DNA of 64,000 nucleotides from the NCBI GenBank assembly GCA_036867785.1, contig CP145427.1, positions 62,001-126,000 of the forward strand. Reading direction: 5' to 3'. Below, one piece after another: positions 30,978 to 42,222 of the stretch (positions are counted from its first letter, which is position 1; every line of letters begins with the position of its first letter). The DNA is from Plasmodiophora brassicae. Taxonomy: Eukaryota; Endomyxa: Phytomyxea; Phytomyxea; Plasmodiophorida. A program made the translations under genes and the position numbers. Under the pieces are notes generated by a model. The model worked only from the letters and a program-made list of their open reading frames with translations, was not told where the DNA came from and searched no databases.

Positions 30978-32702
30978 TTAGACGCGTAGCTGCACGTCCT
31001 GGGCGGAGCGCAGGTCGTCCGTGTAACAGTCGAGGACGGGCTGGACGTGGCCGCGAAGGAATTCGTCGACCTGTTCGGGAGCACGTCCCTACCGCGACCC
31101 TGCGATTAGTCGGACGGCAACGGACGAACAGCGCGAATGCCTCGCCTACGATGAATGCGCGTGGGTCGACGATCGTCGACAGGGAAGAGGCGGCCGGGGC
31201 GAAGATGGGGTCGTTGGCGATGCGCTCGAGCAGGTCGTTGTCGGCGCCGGATTGCTTAACGGCGCAGCCGGCGGCCATGGAATGCTCACGGATGGCTTCG
31301 TGGACGGCCTGGCGGTCGCCGCCGGCCTGGACGCATGCCATCAGGATGTTCTCGGTGGCCATGAACGGAAGCTCCGCGTTGACGTGCTTCTCGATGACCA
31401 GGGGCCACACCTGACCAACGACAACGTTAGTCAGGAAGGTCGTTACAGGGTGCGGAAACGTGCCTGGAGCCCTGAGAAAACGTTACGCGCGACGTCGAGA
31501 ATCGCATCGACGCCGAGGAACGCTTCCGGAATGCAGATGCGCCTGTTCGCCGAATCATCGAGGGTGCGCTCCAGCCATTGCGTGCACGCCGTGTTGGTCG
31601 CGTTCGACAGCAACGAGGTCACGTAGCGCGCTATTGAACAAATGCGCTCGCATCGCATGGGGTTCCTCTTGTACGCCATCGCCGATGACCCGATCTGGCG
31701 AAAACACTCAGCAACGATCCAAAGCGGCAGTGCCGAACGCGTTGCACCTGGTGCGACTCGAACGGCTCCTCAATCTCCTTCGTGCTCGCCAGTAGGCGAA
31801 TGTCGGTGGCGAATTTATGCGCCGATTGTGCAATCGATGACAGAACGGCCAGGACTCGGAAATCCAGCTTGCGAGTGTACGTCTGGCCCTAAGCAGCGCT
31901 ATAACCCATCAGGCGCAGGAATCACCAATGAAGCGTGGTCCAAACACCGTTATCGGGAGCACACGGGCGAACCCCATCTTGTCGGAGACCCGACGGTCGA
32001 GTTCGACGACCTTAGCGTGGTCGCCGCTGAACAACGCGAGGAACGACGCCTGAGTGCCTGTGGTGCCCTTGACGCCCCGGAACGGGAGTTCGTCGATCAT
32101 TCGCGACAGATCGTGCAGGTCGATGAGGAAGTCCTGCATCCACATGCAGATGCGCTTGCCGACGGTCGTTAGCTGAGCGGGCTGGAGATGCGTGTAACCC
32201 AGCGTGGGCAACGCCCGATGCGTTCGCGCCTGCCTGCCCATGACGTCGAGCAGGCGGACGACCTTCTTGCGTACGAGGACCAGGGCGTTGCGCATTTGAA
32301 TCAGGTCGGCGTTATCAGTGACGAAGCAGGACGTGCAGCCGAGATGGATGATCTTGACGGCCGTCGGGCATTGCAACCCCCATGCTTTCACATGCGCCAT
32401 CACATCGTGCCGGACGTTGCGCTCGATCTCGGCGGCGACGTCAAAGTTCACGTCGTCCAGGGTCTGGCGCATCTCGTCCAGCGCCTGCGCCGTGACCTGA
32501 TCAATGCCGAGCTCGCGTTGCGTCTCCGCCAGGCACAGCCACACTGCGACGGCGCTCAGTCTGGCGCGCGGATCGGGCAGTGAACCGACTGACGTCGTCG
32601 CCAGGTGGAGAACTTCACCTGGGCCGACCACGCCCGCGTCATCTCCGCGCTGGCGTACCGCGACACTAACGGGTTCTCGTACGCCGCCGTCGACGTCGCC
32701 AT
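30978..32702 (-). CDS. ADSL: adenylosuccinate lyase
   Basis: Exons: 32702-32594, 32543-31948, 31888-31748, 31694-31464, 31410-31126, 31070-30978, giving 484 residues. That is the usual length of the animal-type enzyme. Motifs in order: [76 protein letters not shown], and the signature [20 protein letters not shown], containing the mobile-loop Ser. [14 protein letters not shown] follows. It cleaves SAICAR and adenylosuccinate in purine synthesis, as a cytosolic tetramer. The intron 31411-31463 must start with GC rather than GT to keep the conserved NVFSGLQ-VWPLVI join. Confidence 0.95.
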
Positions 32703-33024
32703 CTCCGCCACGCGGAATGCCGCCTCGACTGCTACACGAGCAGGAGTACTGCGCGACTGTGCATCGCGTGCAGCTCGCACGGGGACCCTGTTACGCCGCG
32801 CCCACCTGACGTTACACAGGCAGCTACGGGCAGACCCGACAGGCGGACAGCAGATATCAGCAAGCGTTGAGCAGCACCAGTGAACCGCAGACGTCGTTGA
32901 CGGCGCATGTAAAATTTCCCTACAGTAGTATAGGCGTAAACGTGCGTGAATCGCTCTGTGGCAATGTATTGCAAGACGACACGTGATGAGATGTCGGTGA
33001 TGGATGTGCAGGAAAACGTGGCTC
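32703..33024. other. intergenic stretch, nothing identified
   Basis: About 320 bases separate the adenylosuccinate lyase start from the end of the ankyrin gene on the same strand. It is probably the lyase promoter plus an ankyrin 3' end. No coding signal was seen. Confidence 0.4.
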
Positions 33025-34257
33025 TCAGTGTAGAGGGCGATGGGAATTGGGGACGCAATCGTTCGACACGCACGGAACCCAGCGCTGAAGGTTCTTGCGG
33101 CGTTGGACGCGAGTCATTAAGGCCGCAAGATCTGAAAAGCCTCTCACAATGGCCAGCTGCTTCGCGTCCTCGAATCTACGCGTAGTGGTACGGAGCCCCG
33201 GTGTGGTGGCGAGTACCTCCGCGATATCCTCGAAGCCTCTGTCGACGGCCAGGTATAACGGGTAGTGAATGTTAACATCTGCCCCCGCGCGTACCAACAC
33301 TTGCACGACATCGCGATAGCCGTTCCTGACAGCATAGTACAGCGGCGTTTTCTTGGACCGCCCGCCAAAGTTGACGTCGACCGGCTCCATTGCGGTCAGC
33401 ACCTCGACGACATCATGGAGGTCGGGGTTGACGATGGCCCAGTACAGGGCCGATACGTCGTGCGGCGTCGCGTCGTCATGCGCCGGCGCCTCGTAAACCA
33501 GGCCGCCAGCACCAACCAGCGTTTCGACGATGTCACGATCCTGAGGGGTCTCGTTGGTCCGTAAACTGTCCAGCGCGATCTGCAGAGGTGTCACGACGGC
33601 GTCACCGAGCGCGTTCAAGTCAATGCCAGCGGCCATCGCGAGCACTCGGACCACGTCGGCATGTCGGAAGAGAGCGGCTAAGTGCAGAGGCGTACTGCCT
33701 TGCTCGTCTCGCGCATTGACGTCGATCCCTGGAGCGGTGAGCAACAACTCGACGATGGAGACATGACCCAGGGACGACGCCCAGTGCAGCGCCGTCCGCT
33801 GTAGCAAGGTTCCGCGCACCTCATTGACGAGGAGTCCCGGAACACTCACCAGGAACTCGACAACCTCTGTATACCCTCCGCGTGCGGCCCACTGCAGGAT
33901 CGTATGTCCACCTTCCCAGGCAGTTGCAAAGCTGGCGAACTTGGCAGTGCGGTATCCGTCACTGAGCTTGTGATGAAGCAGATTAACGGTGCGGATTTTT
34001 CGTTCGGTAAGCGCGGCTTCCCGGAGGCGAACGAGGCCAGGCGCGCTGTTAATCGCCCGCTCGAACTGTTCCCGATCAGTAAGCGTGGATCGCAGGTTGA
34101 CGAGGGCGGGCCAGCTGTTGACGGATCCACGAGTAGTAATCGTAACGGAGGCCGCGAAAGTAGGGAGCGTCACGGCAACCATGAGGAAAGCGGCGGCCAG
34201 GAACATGGGCGTCGCGGGCGCAGCACTCCTGGCTTGAACGCGATTGCTGATCGACAT
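33025..34257 (-). CDS. ankyrin-repeat protein with N-terminal signal/anchor
   Basis: A 410-residue intronless frame from an ATG at 34257. A hydrophobic stretch near residues 18-38 (MFLAAAFLMVAVTLPTFAAS) is a signal peptide or anchor. About eight ankyrin repeats follow, e.g. GHTILQWAARGGYTEVVEFL, TALHWASSLGHVSIVELLL, GSTPLHLAALFRHADVVRVL, KTPLYYAVRNGYRDVVQVLV. A charged linker precedes them. Ankyrin repeats mediate protein binding and no partner can be inferred. It is related to the 978-residue protein at 44371-47307 and to the pseudogene at 47389-47713, whose surviving repeat matches this protein most closely. The lack of introns contrasts with most neighbouring genes. Confidence 0.8.
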   Translation of the reverse strand: MSISNRVQARSAAPATPMFLAAAFLMVAVTLPTFAASVTITTRGSVNSWPALVNLRSTLTDREQFERAINSAPGLVRLREAALTERKIRTVNLLHHKLSDGYRTAKFASFATAWEGGHTILQWAARGGYTEVVEFLVSVPGLLVNEVRGTLLQRTALHWASSLGHVSIVELLLTAPGIDVNARDEQGSTPLHLAALFRHADVVRVLAMAAGIDLNALGDAVVTPLQIALDSLRTNETPQDRDIVETLVGAGGLVYEAPAHDDATPHDVSALYWAIVNPDLHDVVEVLTAMEPVDVNFGGRSKKTPLYYAVRNGYRDVVQVLVRAGADVNIHYPLYLAVDRGFEDIAEVLATTPGLRTTTRRFEDAKQLAIVRGFSDLAALMTRVQRRKNLQRWVPCVSNDCVPNSHRPLH

Positions 34258-34913
34258 TGTACGTCGTTGATGCTGTGAGAGCCGGGTGGCACGCACGACT
34301 GCCAATTCGATATCGATCGACGTTGCCGGGGATGGTTCCGGAACCTGGACGTCCACAGCTGCCGGATTCGCGCCTTGATCGCTGGCCCACAATCACGCCA
34401 AATGCAAGTCTGCGCCCGCAGCCTGCGCAGGCAGTCTGGCTGGCCGTTGGGCACGGAGTCTCGGAGTCCGTAGATGCGCGGATTGTCCCGCAGCATTGTC
34501 CGCGCGCACTCAGAGTCCGGAGATGTGGCCGCACCAGTGACCAGTGCACCACTGTCCTGTGTCCGCCCGCAGTCCGCTCGGGCCGCGGTCTCGCGCTAAT
34601 ACCTGGCCCGCGGGATGAACTGCGGGGCTCGGGGGCTCGGGGCTGCCCCGGGGGGCAGACAGGTGGCAGAAGCACGTTGACATCCCCTCCTTATGTCTAC
34701 AGCTGCGTCATCTGCTTGCGATTCATCCCCAGCCCCATGTTGGCGCCCGCGCGCCATCACCGTACCGAGACAGCGGTGCCATTCGGGCGTATCCGTCCAG
34801 AACGTCTGCGGGCGGTCAGCGCCAGGGTGGCGGCACAAGTTGCCCGCGTTGTCGCCCGGCCGCATGGCGTCGGCGCGCGCTGTCAGCAATGGCCCGGAGC
34901 CCGTCCTGCCCAC
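34258..34913. other. intergenic stretch, nothing identified
   Basis: About 650 bases lie between two leftward genes. It is locally G-rich near 34610-34670. Frames on both strands lack motifs. Confidence 0.4.
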
Positions 34914-35366
34914 TCAGGTTGTATTGATCGGCGTCCGGCAGGTCGGGCAGCTGGGTCGGTGCAGGACCCAGGTATCGGCGCAGGCCGCGCAGAACCGGTG
35001 CAGGCACGGGAACGCTTTCAGCTGTGCCCCCATGACGAACTCCGACAGGCAGATCGGACACTGGTCGTCCCCGTCGTGCTTCGTGTCGTACTGGACCGTC
35101 GCCAAACTGCCGAGAAGCCTATCGGTGGCCCGCGTTCTCGGGCGACATGTTAGGCGATCCACTGTGATCGGTCGCGACATTGGCGACGACGATCGCGACC
35201 GTGTCAGGGCGTTCTCGCGAAGCACGAGGTATCGCGGCGCGCGCCCTCGCGACTCCGGATGGAACACGATGACGTTGTCACCTGTCGTTTCCAGGACGGC
35301 GTTTGTCGCTGCGCTTCGTAGTCGGGCCTTGACGTTACACGGAAGGGCACGAGGTTCCCGAGGCAT
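34914..35366 (-). CDS. C3HC4 RING-finger protein
   Basis: A 150-residue protein starts at an ATG at 35366; a further Met lies upstream in frame without clear use. The N-terminal two thirds are basic and low-complexity. The C-terminus is a RING finger, CPICLSEF, then FPCLHRFCAACADTW, then CPTCR, with all eight metal ligands in C3HC4 order. RING proteins usually act as E3 ubiquitin ligases. The final residues after the RING are few (TPINTT). It is divergent from the DUF1275 gene, with a 111-bp shared upstream region at 35367-35477. Confidence 0.8.
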   Translation of the reverse strand: MPREPRALPCNVKARLRSAATNAVLETTGDNVIVFHPESRGRAPRYLVLRENALTRSRSSSPMSRPITVDRLTCRPRTRATDRLLGSLATVQYDTKHDGDDQCPICLSEFVMGAQLKAFPCLHRFCAACADTWVLHRPSCPTCRTPINTT

Positions 35367-35477
35367 AGTTGTGTGTGTCTGGCCTGGCACTGGGGCGACA
35401 GTTTCGCCGTTAAACGTCAGTGATGGATCGTGACCCGGACGCAGCGCGTAACGTCACGGCGCGTGGTACGGTCGAGA

Positions 35478-36495
35478 ATGTGTACCCAGGCGAACGCCAG
35501 CGATAACGGGTATAGAATGCTGATCGAGCGTCCGCCGGCGTCGTCGGCGCTGGGGGAGCACAACGACAATGAGATCTTGGCGATCATCCTGGGTGGGACC
35601 GTGCTAGCGACGCTGTCCGGGTTTGTGAACGCGGTCAGCGTCTCCGGGACGTTCAGCGTCGGCGTGTCGCACGTGACCGGGTCGGTGACGCGCATGGGCG
35701 TCTCGTCCGTATCAGGCAGGTTCGACGAGTTCTGGGAGTTCACGGGGCTCGTCCTGGTGTTCATGTTCGGGGCGTTCGTCTCCGGGTGCATCATCCGGGA
35801 CCGGGCGTTCGCCCTAGGGCGGTCCTACGGCGTCGTCCTCATTATCGAGGCCATCGTGCTCATCATCGCGGCCATCGTCTACGAACGGCTCAAGTCGTTC
35901 GTCTCGGAGTACTTCATGGCGTTCGCTTGCGGCCTTCAGAACGCGATGACGACGTCGTACAGCGGTGCGGTGCTTCGCACCACGCACCTGAGCGTACGAC
36001 CGCGTATCGTGTCGATCCTCCGTTGGTTGTTAAGCAGGTTCCCACCAGGGCCTCGTCACCGACATCGGGTCGATAACGGCGCAGTGGGTGTTGGACGGCA
36101 AGGCGTCGAAAGACAAGTGGAAGCTCCAGATCTTCGTTCCGCTGCTGCTCGGATTCCTGGTCGGCACGTTCTGCGGTTCGTACGCGCACAGCATGCTGGG
36201 TGCGTACGCGCTCTGGATCCCTAGCGCGTTGTTTCTGTTCGCCGCGTTAGCCTACATGACGAACCCGTACGTTCGCAGCGCTCGCGTCGCTATGAAGCGA
36301 GAAGCGGAACGTAAGCTCGGGGACCTATGGAACGCGTTCGGCGAGCGACGCGCGCTGATCCCGACACTGCACGCTGGAGCCGTCCCGACGGAGCTCCAGC
36401 TCGTGTCCGTCCAGGACCAGACCGATAATCGGCCCGTCGTCAGCTCAGCTGAACGCGACCTGAATAGCAACTCGAATAATTCGGAAGGCGAGTGA
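35478..36495 (+). CDS. DUF1275 (YoaK-type) membrane protein
   Basis: Exons 35478-35993 and 36049-36495 give 320 residues. The conserved TTHLSG-LVTDIG motif is formed across the intron, which supports the join. Six or so hydrophobic helices carry the DUF1275 pattern: LATLSGFVNAVSV, VSHVTGSVTRMG, FVSGCIIRD, FACGLQNAMTTSYSGAVLRT, FVPLLLGFLVGTFCGSYAHS. A hydrophilic tail of about 75 residues is added at the C-terminus. DUF1275 proteins are widespread in bacteria and scattered in fungi and protists; their transport substrate is unknown. Confidence 0.85.
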
Positions 36496-36836
36496 CGAAC
36501 GATCAAGACGGGACATCCAGCCGGCCAACCTTTACGACTAATACAGGGCCGTCTGGCCAACGTTACTGGTCACGAAGCGCTCCTGTGTCTGCAACATGGA
36601 TTCGCCGCAGGGCCGTTGCCGACGGATATAGGCGCTGTGGCGATGGCGTGCGATTCGCAGTGGAGTTGATCCGCGTTGGGTGCAACCCCCTGCACGTTAC
36701 GGGCCCGATCACGCCACGTGGGATTGGTCGCTCTGGCAGCGGTCCTGTGTTACATGCGCCGGACTGACGCGGCCTTCGGACGGCGGCGTCCTTGTTGCTC
36801 ATGATGAACGTGCCGTGAGGCGGGAGCATTTTATCG
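36496..36836. other. intergenic stretch, nothing identified
   Basis: About 340 bases lie between two plus-strand genes. No coding or repeat signal is seen. It probably holds a 3' end and promoter. Confidence 0.4.
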
Positions 36837-37214
36837 ATGGACCCGTTCGTTCGCATCGTCGGGGTCGTCGTCTTCCTGTCAATAGCTGTTGCGGCGGCCA
36901 GGATGGTGTGGAAGGTGCTGAGGAGGCGGAAACAGCTGATATCCATCGAGAAAGGTTCGTCGGCGTCCTGGATCGATATCCGCCGCGGGTGTTTCGTTCT
37001 CAGATGGGCGTATTTGTCAGAATATGCGACCCTGCGGGAGCAGCGGGACGAGATCCAGTTCCACATCGACTGGGCACTGAGCGCGTCCGAGCGCGTCCAA
37101 GCGGCCCGGCTCCTCGACGAGCGCAGGAAAATCGATAAGCGCCTGCACGGCATCCAACGAAAGTACACTTCGGTCCGAGACGCGGAACGGTCGAGCCCCA
37201 AGAAGCAGTTCTAA
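36837..37214 (+). CDS. small single-pass membrane protein with helical tail
   Basis: A 125-residue frame starts at an ATG at 36837. Residues 5-22 form a hydrophobic helix (FVRIVGVVVFLSIAVAAA), followed by a basic stop-transfer (RRRKQ). The rest is rich in charged residues with heptad-like spacing (LREQRDEIQFHIDWALSASE, LLDERRKIDKRLHGIQRKY), suggesting a cytoplasmic coiled coil. I recognise no family. Confidence 0.55.
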   Translation: MDPFVRIVGVVVFLSIAVAAARMVWKVLRRRKQLISIEKGSSASWIDIRRGCFVLRWAYLSEYATLREQRDEIQFHIDWALSASERVQAARLLDERRKIDKRLHGIQRKYTSVRDAERSSPKKQF

Positions 37215-37482
37215 TAAACGTGATACAACCGTTACGTCGGAACCGATGACGTCGTGTGCCGGCTTTGTTGGCAATCTGGGTTGGTTGCCCGGGCGAGGCC
37301 ACATCCACGAGTGAGTGTGGAGGAAACCGGCGGCACGTACGGTGTCTGGCGGCGCCAGTGCTTGAAGGCGTCCGCACGGGTCTATTTTCGGAAGTCGGTG
37401 ACAGCGGGCGATCCCAAGGTGCGGGTCACCCGCATGACCGCGCTGGTTGACGTCGAATTCGGTATCGTGCGTCGCATCGACA

Positions 37483-39624
37483 ATGTGTAATGGCCGTGGT
37501 GGTGGGGGTGGTGATGATGATGGTGGCGGGGTGGGCGTGGAGTCGGCGGCGGCCGTCGAGGTCGTCGGGTCGCAACTGGCGATGCCGGTGACGTTCGCGT
37601 ATGGGCACAAGACCGTCATGCTGGTCGCCAAAGCGATCCGGATCTGCGTCGACATCCCGCTGCTGGTGCTGGTGACGCGTGCCGCGTTCATCATGGAGCG
37701 TCCGGACGTCGCCGCATCGGACCACGAACGGGAGATCCCGCACCGCCTCCTGCTGCTGTTCGCCGTCCTGTTCGACCTCGTCTACGCCGTCATGCTCGTT
37801 AATCAGATTGCTGCGCTCGTCGCCGTCCTGTCCCTACGGTTCCTGCATCGTCACCCGCGTCGGCGCCTGCAGGGCCCCCTGGTCATGGACCGGTTCCTCA
37901 CGATGCTGCTCGTCGTTGCCGCCAGCCTTGCCACCATTATGTACGCCGGCATCGTCAACGACGAAGGCCCAAAGGAATCGCAGGTCCGCCATCACGTACG
38001 CGTCTACCTGATCCTGACCTGGACCATCGTCGCCCTGCGCATCGCCTGCTACGCGATCTCCATGTCCAGGATCTCATGGGCCATCTGGCGAATAGGTCAG
38101 GCGGCCCGGGCCGCTGGATGCTCTGCTGCGCACACTGACCGCGATCGCCAGTGCTGATCATCGTCAAGGGGCGCGCGGCGTCCGACTCCGAGATCGAACT
38201 GGATCACGTCCTCGACGTCGTCACGACGGCGTTCGGGCACATGTCGCACCTGCATGCGGGCATTGTGCACGACCTGCTGCACGTCGTGGAAGCGTACCAG
38301 AAGCACCGCATGTCACAGCTCGTCGCCGTGTCATCCACACCCGAGTCAGGGCGGTTGTTGCTGTCTGTCTCACGCGGTCGTACTGATCGTATGCGACACT
38401 AGGCCACCTCCGCCGGACGTTATCTATTCCGATGACGAACTCCCCGTCCTTCGGGAAGCGGACCGTATCTTCAACGTGGCGCTGTCGTCATATGGTTCGT
38501 CGCGATTCGGAACTCGCACGCGATGCGGGTTACTGACAGAACGTGCAGGTTCCTGGATGGTTGCCTACTACCAGCCGAAGGAGTTACGCCGGGCGTTATG
38601 CAAGGGCGCGTCGCCTATGTGCTGTTACCCAGGCGCCGAAGAGGCACGTCACGAACGCGTCTTCGAGCTGCTGAGTTCCATTCCGTCAAAGTGCATCCTC
38701 GCCTCCAACCTGACGTCGTCTGTCTGTAAGTGAACGCGGGCCCCCCTTTCCCTGGTCGGCGCCGCCGTGTCTCATCGCGGCACCTATCGTGTAGGTTTCC
38801 CCGCGTTCGTTTGCGCGTTTGACGAGCGACACAAGGAACTGGTGGTCACCGTCAGCGGGTCCATATCGCTCGCCGACTACCTGACCGACGTCCATGCGCA
38901 CGTTCGGGAGGCGGGCGCTCCGTTCCCGGCCGGCTCCTACGCGCACCACGGCTTCCTGCAGAGCGCCCGAAACATCGCGCGGTGTCTTCGAGCGAGCCCC
39001 GCCCTCCTGGACTTCCTGGCCACTGCCCAGGGCTACAAGATGATCGTAACGGGGCATAGCCTGGGCGGGGCTACCGCCTCGCTGCTGGCGTTGCTCCTCG
39101 AGGCGGAACCGCTGCCGTCACAGCCGCCGCTGTTCTGCTATTCGTTCTCGTGCCCGCCGATCGCCTGCCAGGACATCTGCAAGATGGCCAGCCCGCGCAT
39201 GTACCAGATCGCGGTGGACGACGACTTCCTGGCCCGCATGAGCCTGATCAGCCTGTACCGACTGCTGGCGCAGATGAACGTCCTGCACAAGACGTTCCTG
39301 GAGTGGGACCGCAGGAAGCACGTGACGCGGCAATGGGCAGGCAAAGTGTCGATCCAGAGCATGCTGCACGACTTTGTCGGCCATCTCGACTACGACGTCG
39401 TGGAAGCGCAGATCAACCGGACCATGCTCAGCATGCTGGACAAGGAGAAGCATCGGCCGCTGCACAGCCCCGGGCGTCTGATCCGGCTGGGGCATGACCC
39501 GCGCGTGGACCGCACCCTGCACGAGGGCGAGATCATCGTCACGCCCACCATGTTCCTGCATCATATTCCACGCGCCGTCGCGCATTACGTCCGCCTGGCC
39601 GTGGAGCCCACACCTGAGGCCTGA
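37483..39624 (+). CDS. sn-1-specific diacylglycerol lipase (DAGL-type)
   Basis: Exons: 37483-38095, 38152-38353 (or 38362), 38403-38494, 38549-38725, 38795-39624, giving about 637 residues. A Gly/Asp-rich N-terminus leads into four membrane helices (about 45-195): KTVMLVAKAIRICVDIPLLV, LLLLFAVLFDLVYAVMLVNQ, FLTMLLVVAASLATIMYAGI, VYLILTWTIVALRIACY. A class-3 lipase domain follows: VVTVSGSISLADYLTDVHAH, the nucleophile elbow IVTGHSLGGATASLLALL, and AVDDDFLARMSLISLYRLL, which matches the Asp region of DAGLs. The enzyme hydrolyses diacylglycerol to monoacylglycerol at the plasma membrane. One donor (near 38354) is ambiguous. The long regulatory insert of animal DAGL-alpha is absent. Confidence 0.88.
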
Positions 39625-39870
39625 CTTACGTCAGTCAGGTCCACCGTATGCTATAGGCTAATTATTCTATACAACTGCTTCAAAGCATTGGGCGGCTGTA
39701 TGCCGTTGAACCTACGTACGCGGGGGGTTTCCCGCCGATTCGTCGCTGGTTCCAGACATGCCTATTTTTGGCCACGGACTTCTGCCGTGCCGGTGACGGC
39801 GCAGGCAGACGCGCCTGCAGTCGTGCGAAGCATGGTGTCGTGGCAGGTCGTCGCGTTCTGGGCCAGTACA

Positions 39871-40717
39871 ATGGCCGCGGTTGCGCGTTCGCTGTCGATC
39901 AGCGGACGCGGCCGGTGCCCGACTATCGACGGGGTCGGTGACGATCCGTCCGCGCCGGGGCACGTTTCGCAGCAGAAGTGTTCGTCCGTCGGGCTGTCCG
40001 CGTGCGGCAGCGTCTGACGGGTCTGGTGCAGGTTTCGTGGATGCGATCTCGCTGGACGTATTCGAGTGTCCTGTCGTTGCCAGTGATGGGAACACGTACT
40101 CCTGGTCGGGGCTTAAGCAGTGGTGCGCGGGCGCCAGTCGAGGGCCGTGCAGATCGCCGATCGACACGAACGGGCCGAACCTATCCGAGATCGTGTTCCC
40201 GAACAGCGATCTGGCCGATATCATGTCCCAGTGGCAAGCGTCCATCTACCCAGCGCTCCTGCGCGGTGAGGTCCCCGAAGCGATTCAGAAATGGCGGTCC
40301 CCGCCGGTGCTGATGGTCGACCTGCATGGGAGGTCCCTGAAGACGGGCACGGAGCCCAGGGCGCCAAACAGGCACCTCTACCCGAACCGGGCGCTGTCGT
40401 GCATCGTGCAGCGTGCCGTGGCCATCGCGGAACAGAATAACCGCCTGGACCCGAAGTCGCTGCGGGTGATGATGTGGGCGCTGATTGCATCGGGAATCGT
40501 TATCGTCGTTCTGTTCGTCGCCGTTGCCGTTTGCGTCCTCCGACGACGGCTCGCGAGTCGACCGCCGAAATACGCGGACCTGGTCAGCAACCAGCCGCCC
40601 AGTTACCAGGACCTGGTCCCTGAACATGTGCCCGAAGTCGTTCAGGAGCAGGCGGATGGTGCCGTCCGGCCAGCAAGTAGCGAAGTCGCCCACCAGGACC
40701 GTCGGCGAAGTGTGTGA
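39871..40717 (+). CDS. membrane U-box protein with two PPxY motifs
   Basis: Exons 39871-39979 and 40032-40717 give 264 residues. A U-box starts near residue 38: FVDAISLDVFECPVVASDGN, then TYSWSGLKQWCAGA. U-boxes are RING-like E2-binding folds without zinc, so this is probably an E3 ubiquitin ligase. A spacer follows, then one membrane helix near residues 182-206 (MMWALIASGIVIVVLFVAVA). The cytoplasmic tail carries PPKY and PPSY about 11 residues apart, the ligands of WW domains in NEDD4-type ligases. A degraded duplicate of the last 40 codons and downstream bases lies at 43099-43222. Confidence 0.78.
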
Positions 40718-41439
40718 TAGAGGAACGCTTAATGTGTCACTGCTGCACGCTGTGTGGAGTCTGGTGTGTGGATCGTGCGCATCTAACAACGTCCGTTGTT
40801 CATATCGGGTTGGGATTTCCTCAGTACGACCATGCGGTTGACAGGGGGATCGGCCTTCCGTCGATGAAATTCGCATCCATTTCGGTCCAATCATGCGGCA
40901 AAGCCGATATCACGCTCAGCGCTGTGCCTGCGCCAATCGAGGAAGTAGCCGTGCTTTATTTACATAGCGTTACGGTTCACAGTGCAACGCTTGCCGCCCA
41001 GCACGCTCGCCAACGACGACGCCCTCGGCAGGAACGATTAACCGTGAGACCAGGAGGGCAGCCACACGAGGTCAGACATGTCCAGTCGCTGGCATAGTGT
41101 ACGATATTGTGGCACAGTCGCTATTCGTCAATAGGGCTGCTAGGATGATCAGCCCGGCTCGTCATTTGCAGGCTGGCCTCTCCTTGTGCAGGGACGACAC
41201 TAGAGAGCGCGAGTACCGCCCTGTCGCAATCCATTAACGATATCGTTGAAATTCTGCTGGACTTGCCGCCGAGGATGACCGCCTGCATCTCTTCTTTGTA
41301 CGACAGCCCTTGCAAACGTCGAACTTTCAGGTACACACGACAATCGGCACTGTACTTGACCAGGTACATCAATAATGCCATCGCCTTGACATTTGGAAAA
41401 GGCGCCTGCGTGAAAAGCGCGAAACCCAAATAAGCTTGA

Positions 41440-41760
41440 CATTTGCTGACAAACCCTTGACGTCGTCAGCTTTCTTGACGACCCAGCCGTCGGCTCGTTT
41501 GATGAGCGCCGCCACCGTCCGCTGCCCCTGCAGGTGGCGAACGAACAGTTTCGGCTGGCGGGCATTGATCGCCCTGTTCCCGGCCACAGTGAACGACACG
41601 GTAGGCGCTGTATAGCAGAAGGTGAATGGCGCCACAGCCTGATAGGCGTGTATACCCGTTACCTGCATACGCAGCCAGCGGGTCCCGACCGGCCGCGGGG
41701 TGTCTCCGTCGCCACCACTTCGATATAGTTCGCGTTAGCACGGTTGTCGTGTACGTACGG
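41440..41760 (-). repeat. module copy 1 (frameshifted, minus-strand sense)
   Basis: Read on the minus strand, it codes for NYIEVV...DPLAAYAGN, then shifts frame and continues as FTFCYTAPTVSFTVAGN and LFVRHLQGQRTVAALIKRAD. Relative to copy 3 it has lost 2 nt near the frame change, so it looks like a degraded copy. Its left part forms the left arm of the large inverted repeat. Confidence 0.75.
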
Positions 41761-41846
41761 GCACGGGCTTTCAGATTCACGACAGCCGTGCGACGATCGC
41801 GTTCCATAACGCGAACTATATCGAAGTGGTGGCGACGGAGACACCG
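41698..41846. repeat. inner perfect palindrome arms with short spacer
   Basis: GTCTCCGTCGCCACCACTTC continues through CGATATAGTTCGCGTTA on the left. It recurs as an exact reverse complement on the right (from TAACGCGAACTATATCGAAG to GGAGAC). Between them are about 70 nt that include a further imperfect pair (CACGGTTGTCGTG / CACGACAGCCGTG). It is the core of a longer imperfect inverted repeat with arms of about 230 bp. Confidence 0.85.
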
Positions 41847-42045
41847 ACGGCAGGTCGGGACCCCCTGGCTGCGTATGCAGGTAACCGGTATACACGCCTA
41901 TCAGGCTCCTACATTCACCTTCCGCTGTGCAGCGCCCGCCGTGTCGTTCACGGCGGGGAACAGGGCGATCACGGCGCACCAGCCGAAACTGTTCGTTTGC
42001 CACTGTGGCGCTGTCCACGACCCCCGACTACGGCTACTACCTGAC
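41806..42045 (+). repeat. module copy 2 (inverted relative to copies 1 and 3)
   Basis: Read on the plus strand, it codes for NYIEVVATETPTAG and DPLAAYAGN, then needs a frame change to read FTFRCAAPAVSF and KLFVCH. It matches copy 1 in reverse orientation with scattered differences. It ends without the last 20-25 codons of the module. Confidence 0.75.
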
Positions 42046-42222
42046 CACGTAGCGCGCGCCGCGTCAGGCCGTAGACAAAGGCCCTGAACGAGCACGTGTC
42101 TTCCCAGCACTAGCCCCAAATCGCGACCCGGCTCCGTCAGGCGGCGGACGTCATTCTGCATAGATCGTCGCTGTCCAGCGTTGACGTCGTTCACGATTGG
42201 TCTGTAAACCACCCGCAGTTAG

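Noticed and set aside
37254-37490. Possible upstream exon of the diacylglycerol lipase
   Set aside because: The frame is open but has no family similarity. The ATG at 37483 gives a complete membrane domain.
41121-41429. Minus-strand frame downstream of module copy 1
   Set aside because: It could be an exon continuing the module, but no splice pair was found that keeps both frames, and no motif was recognised.
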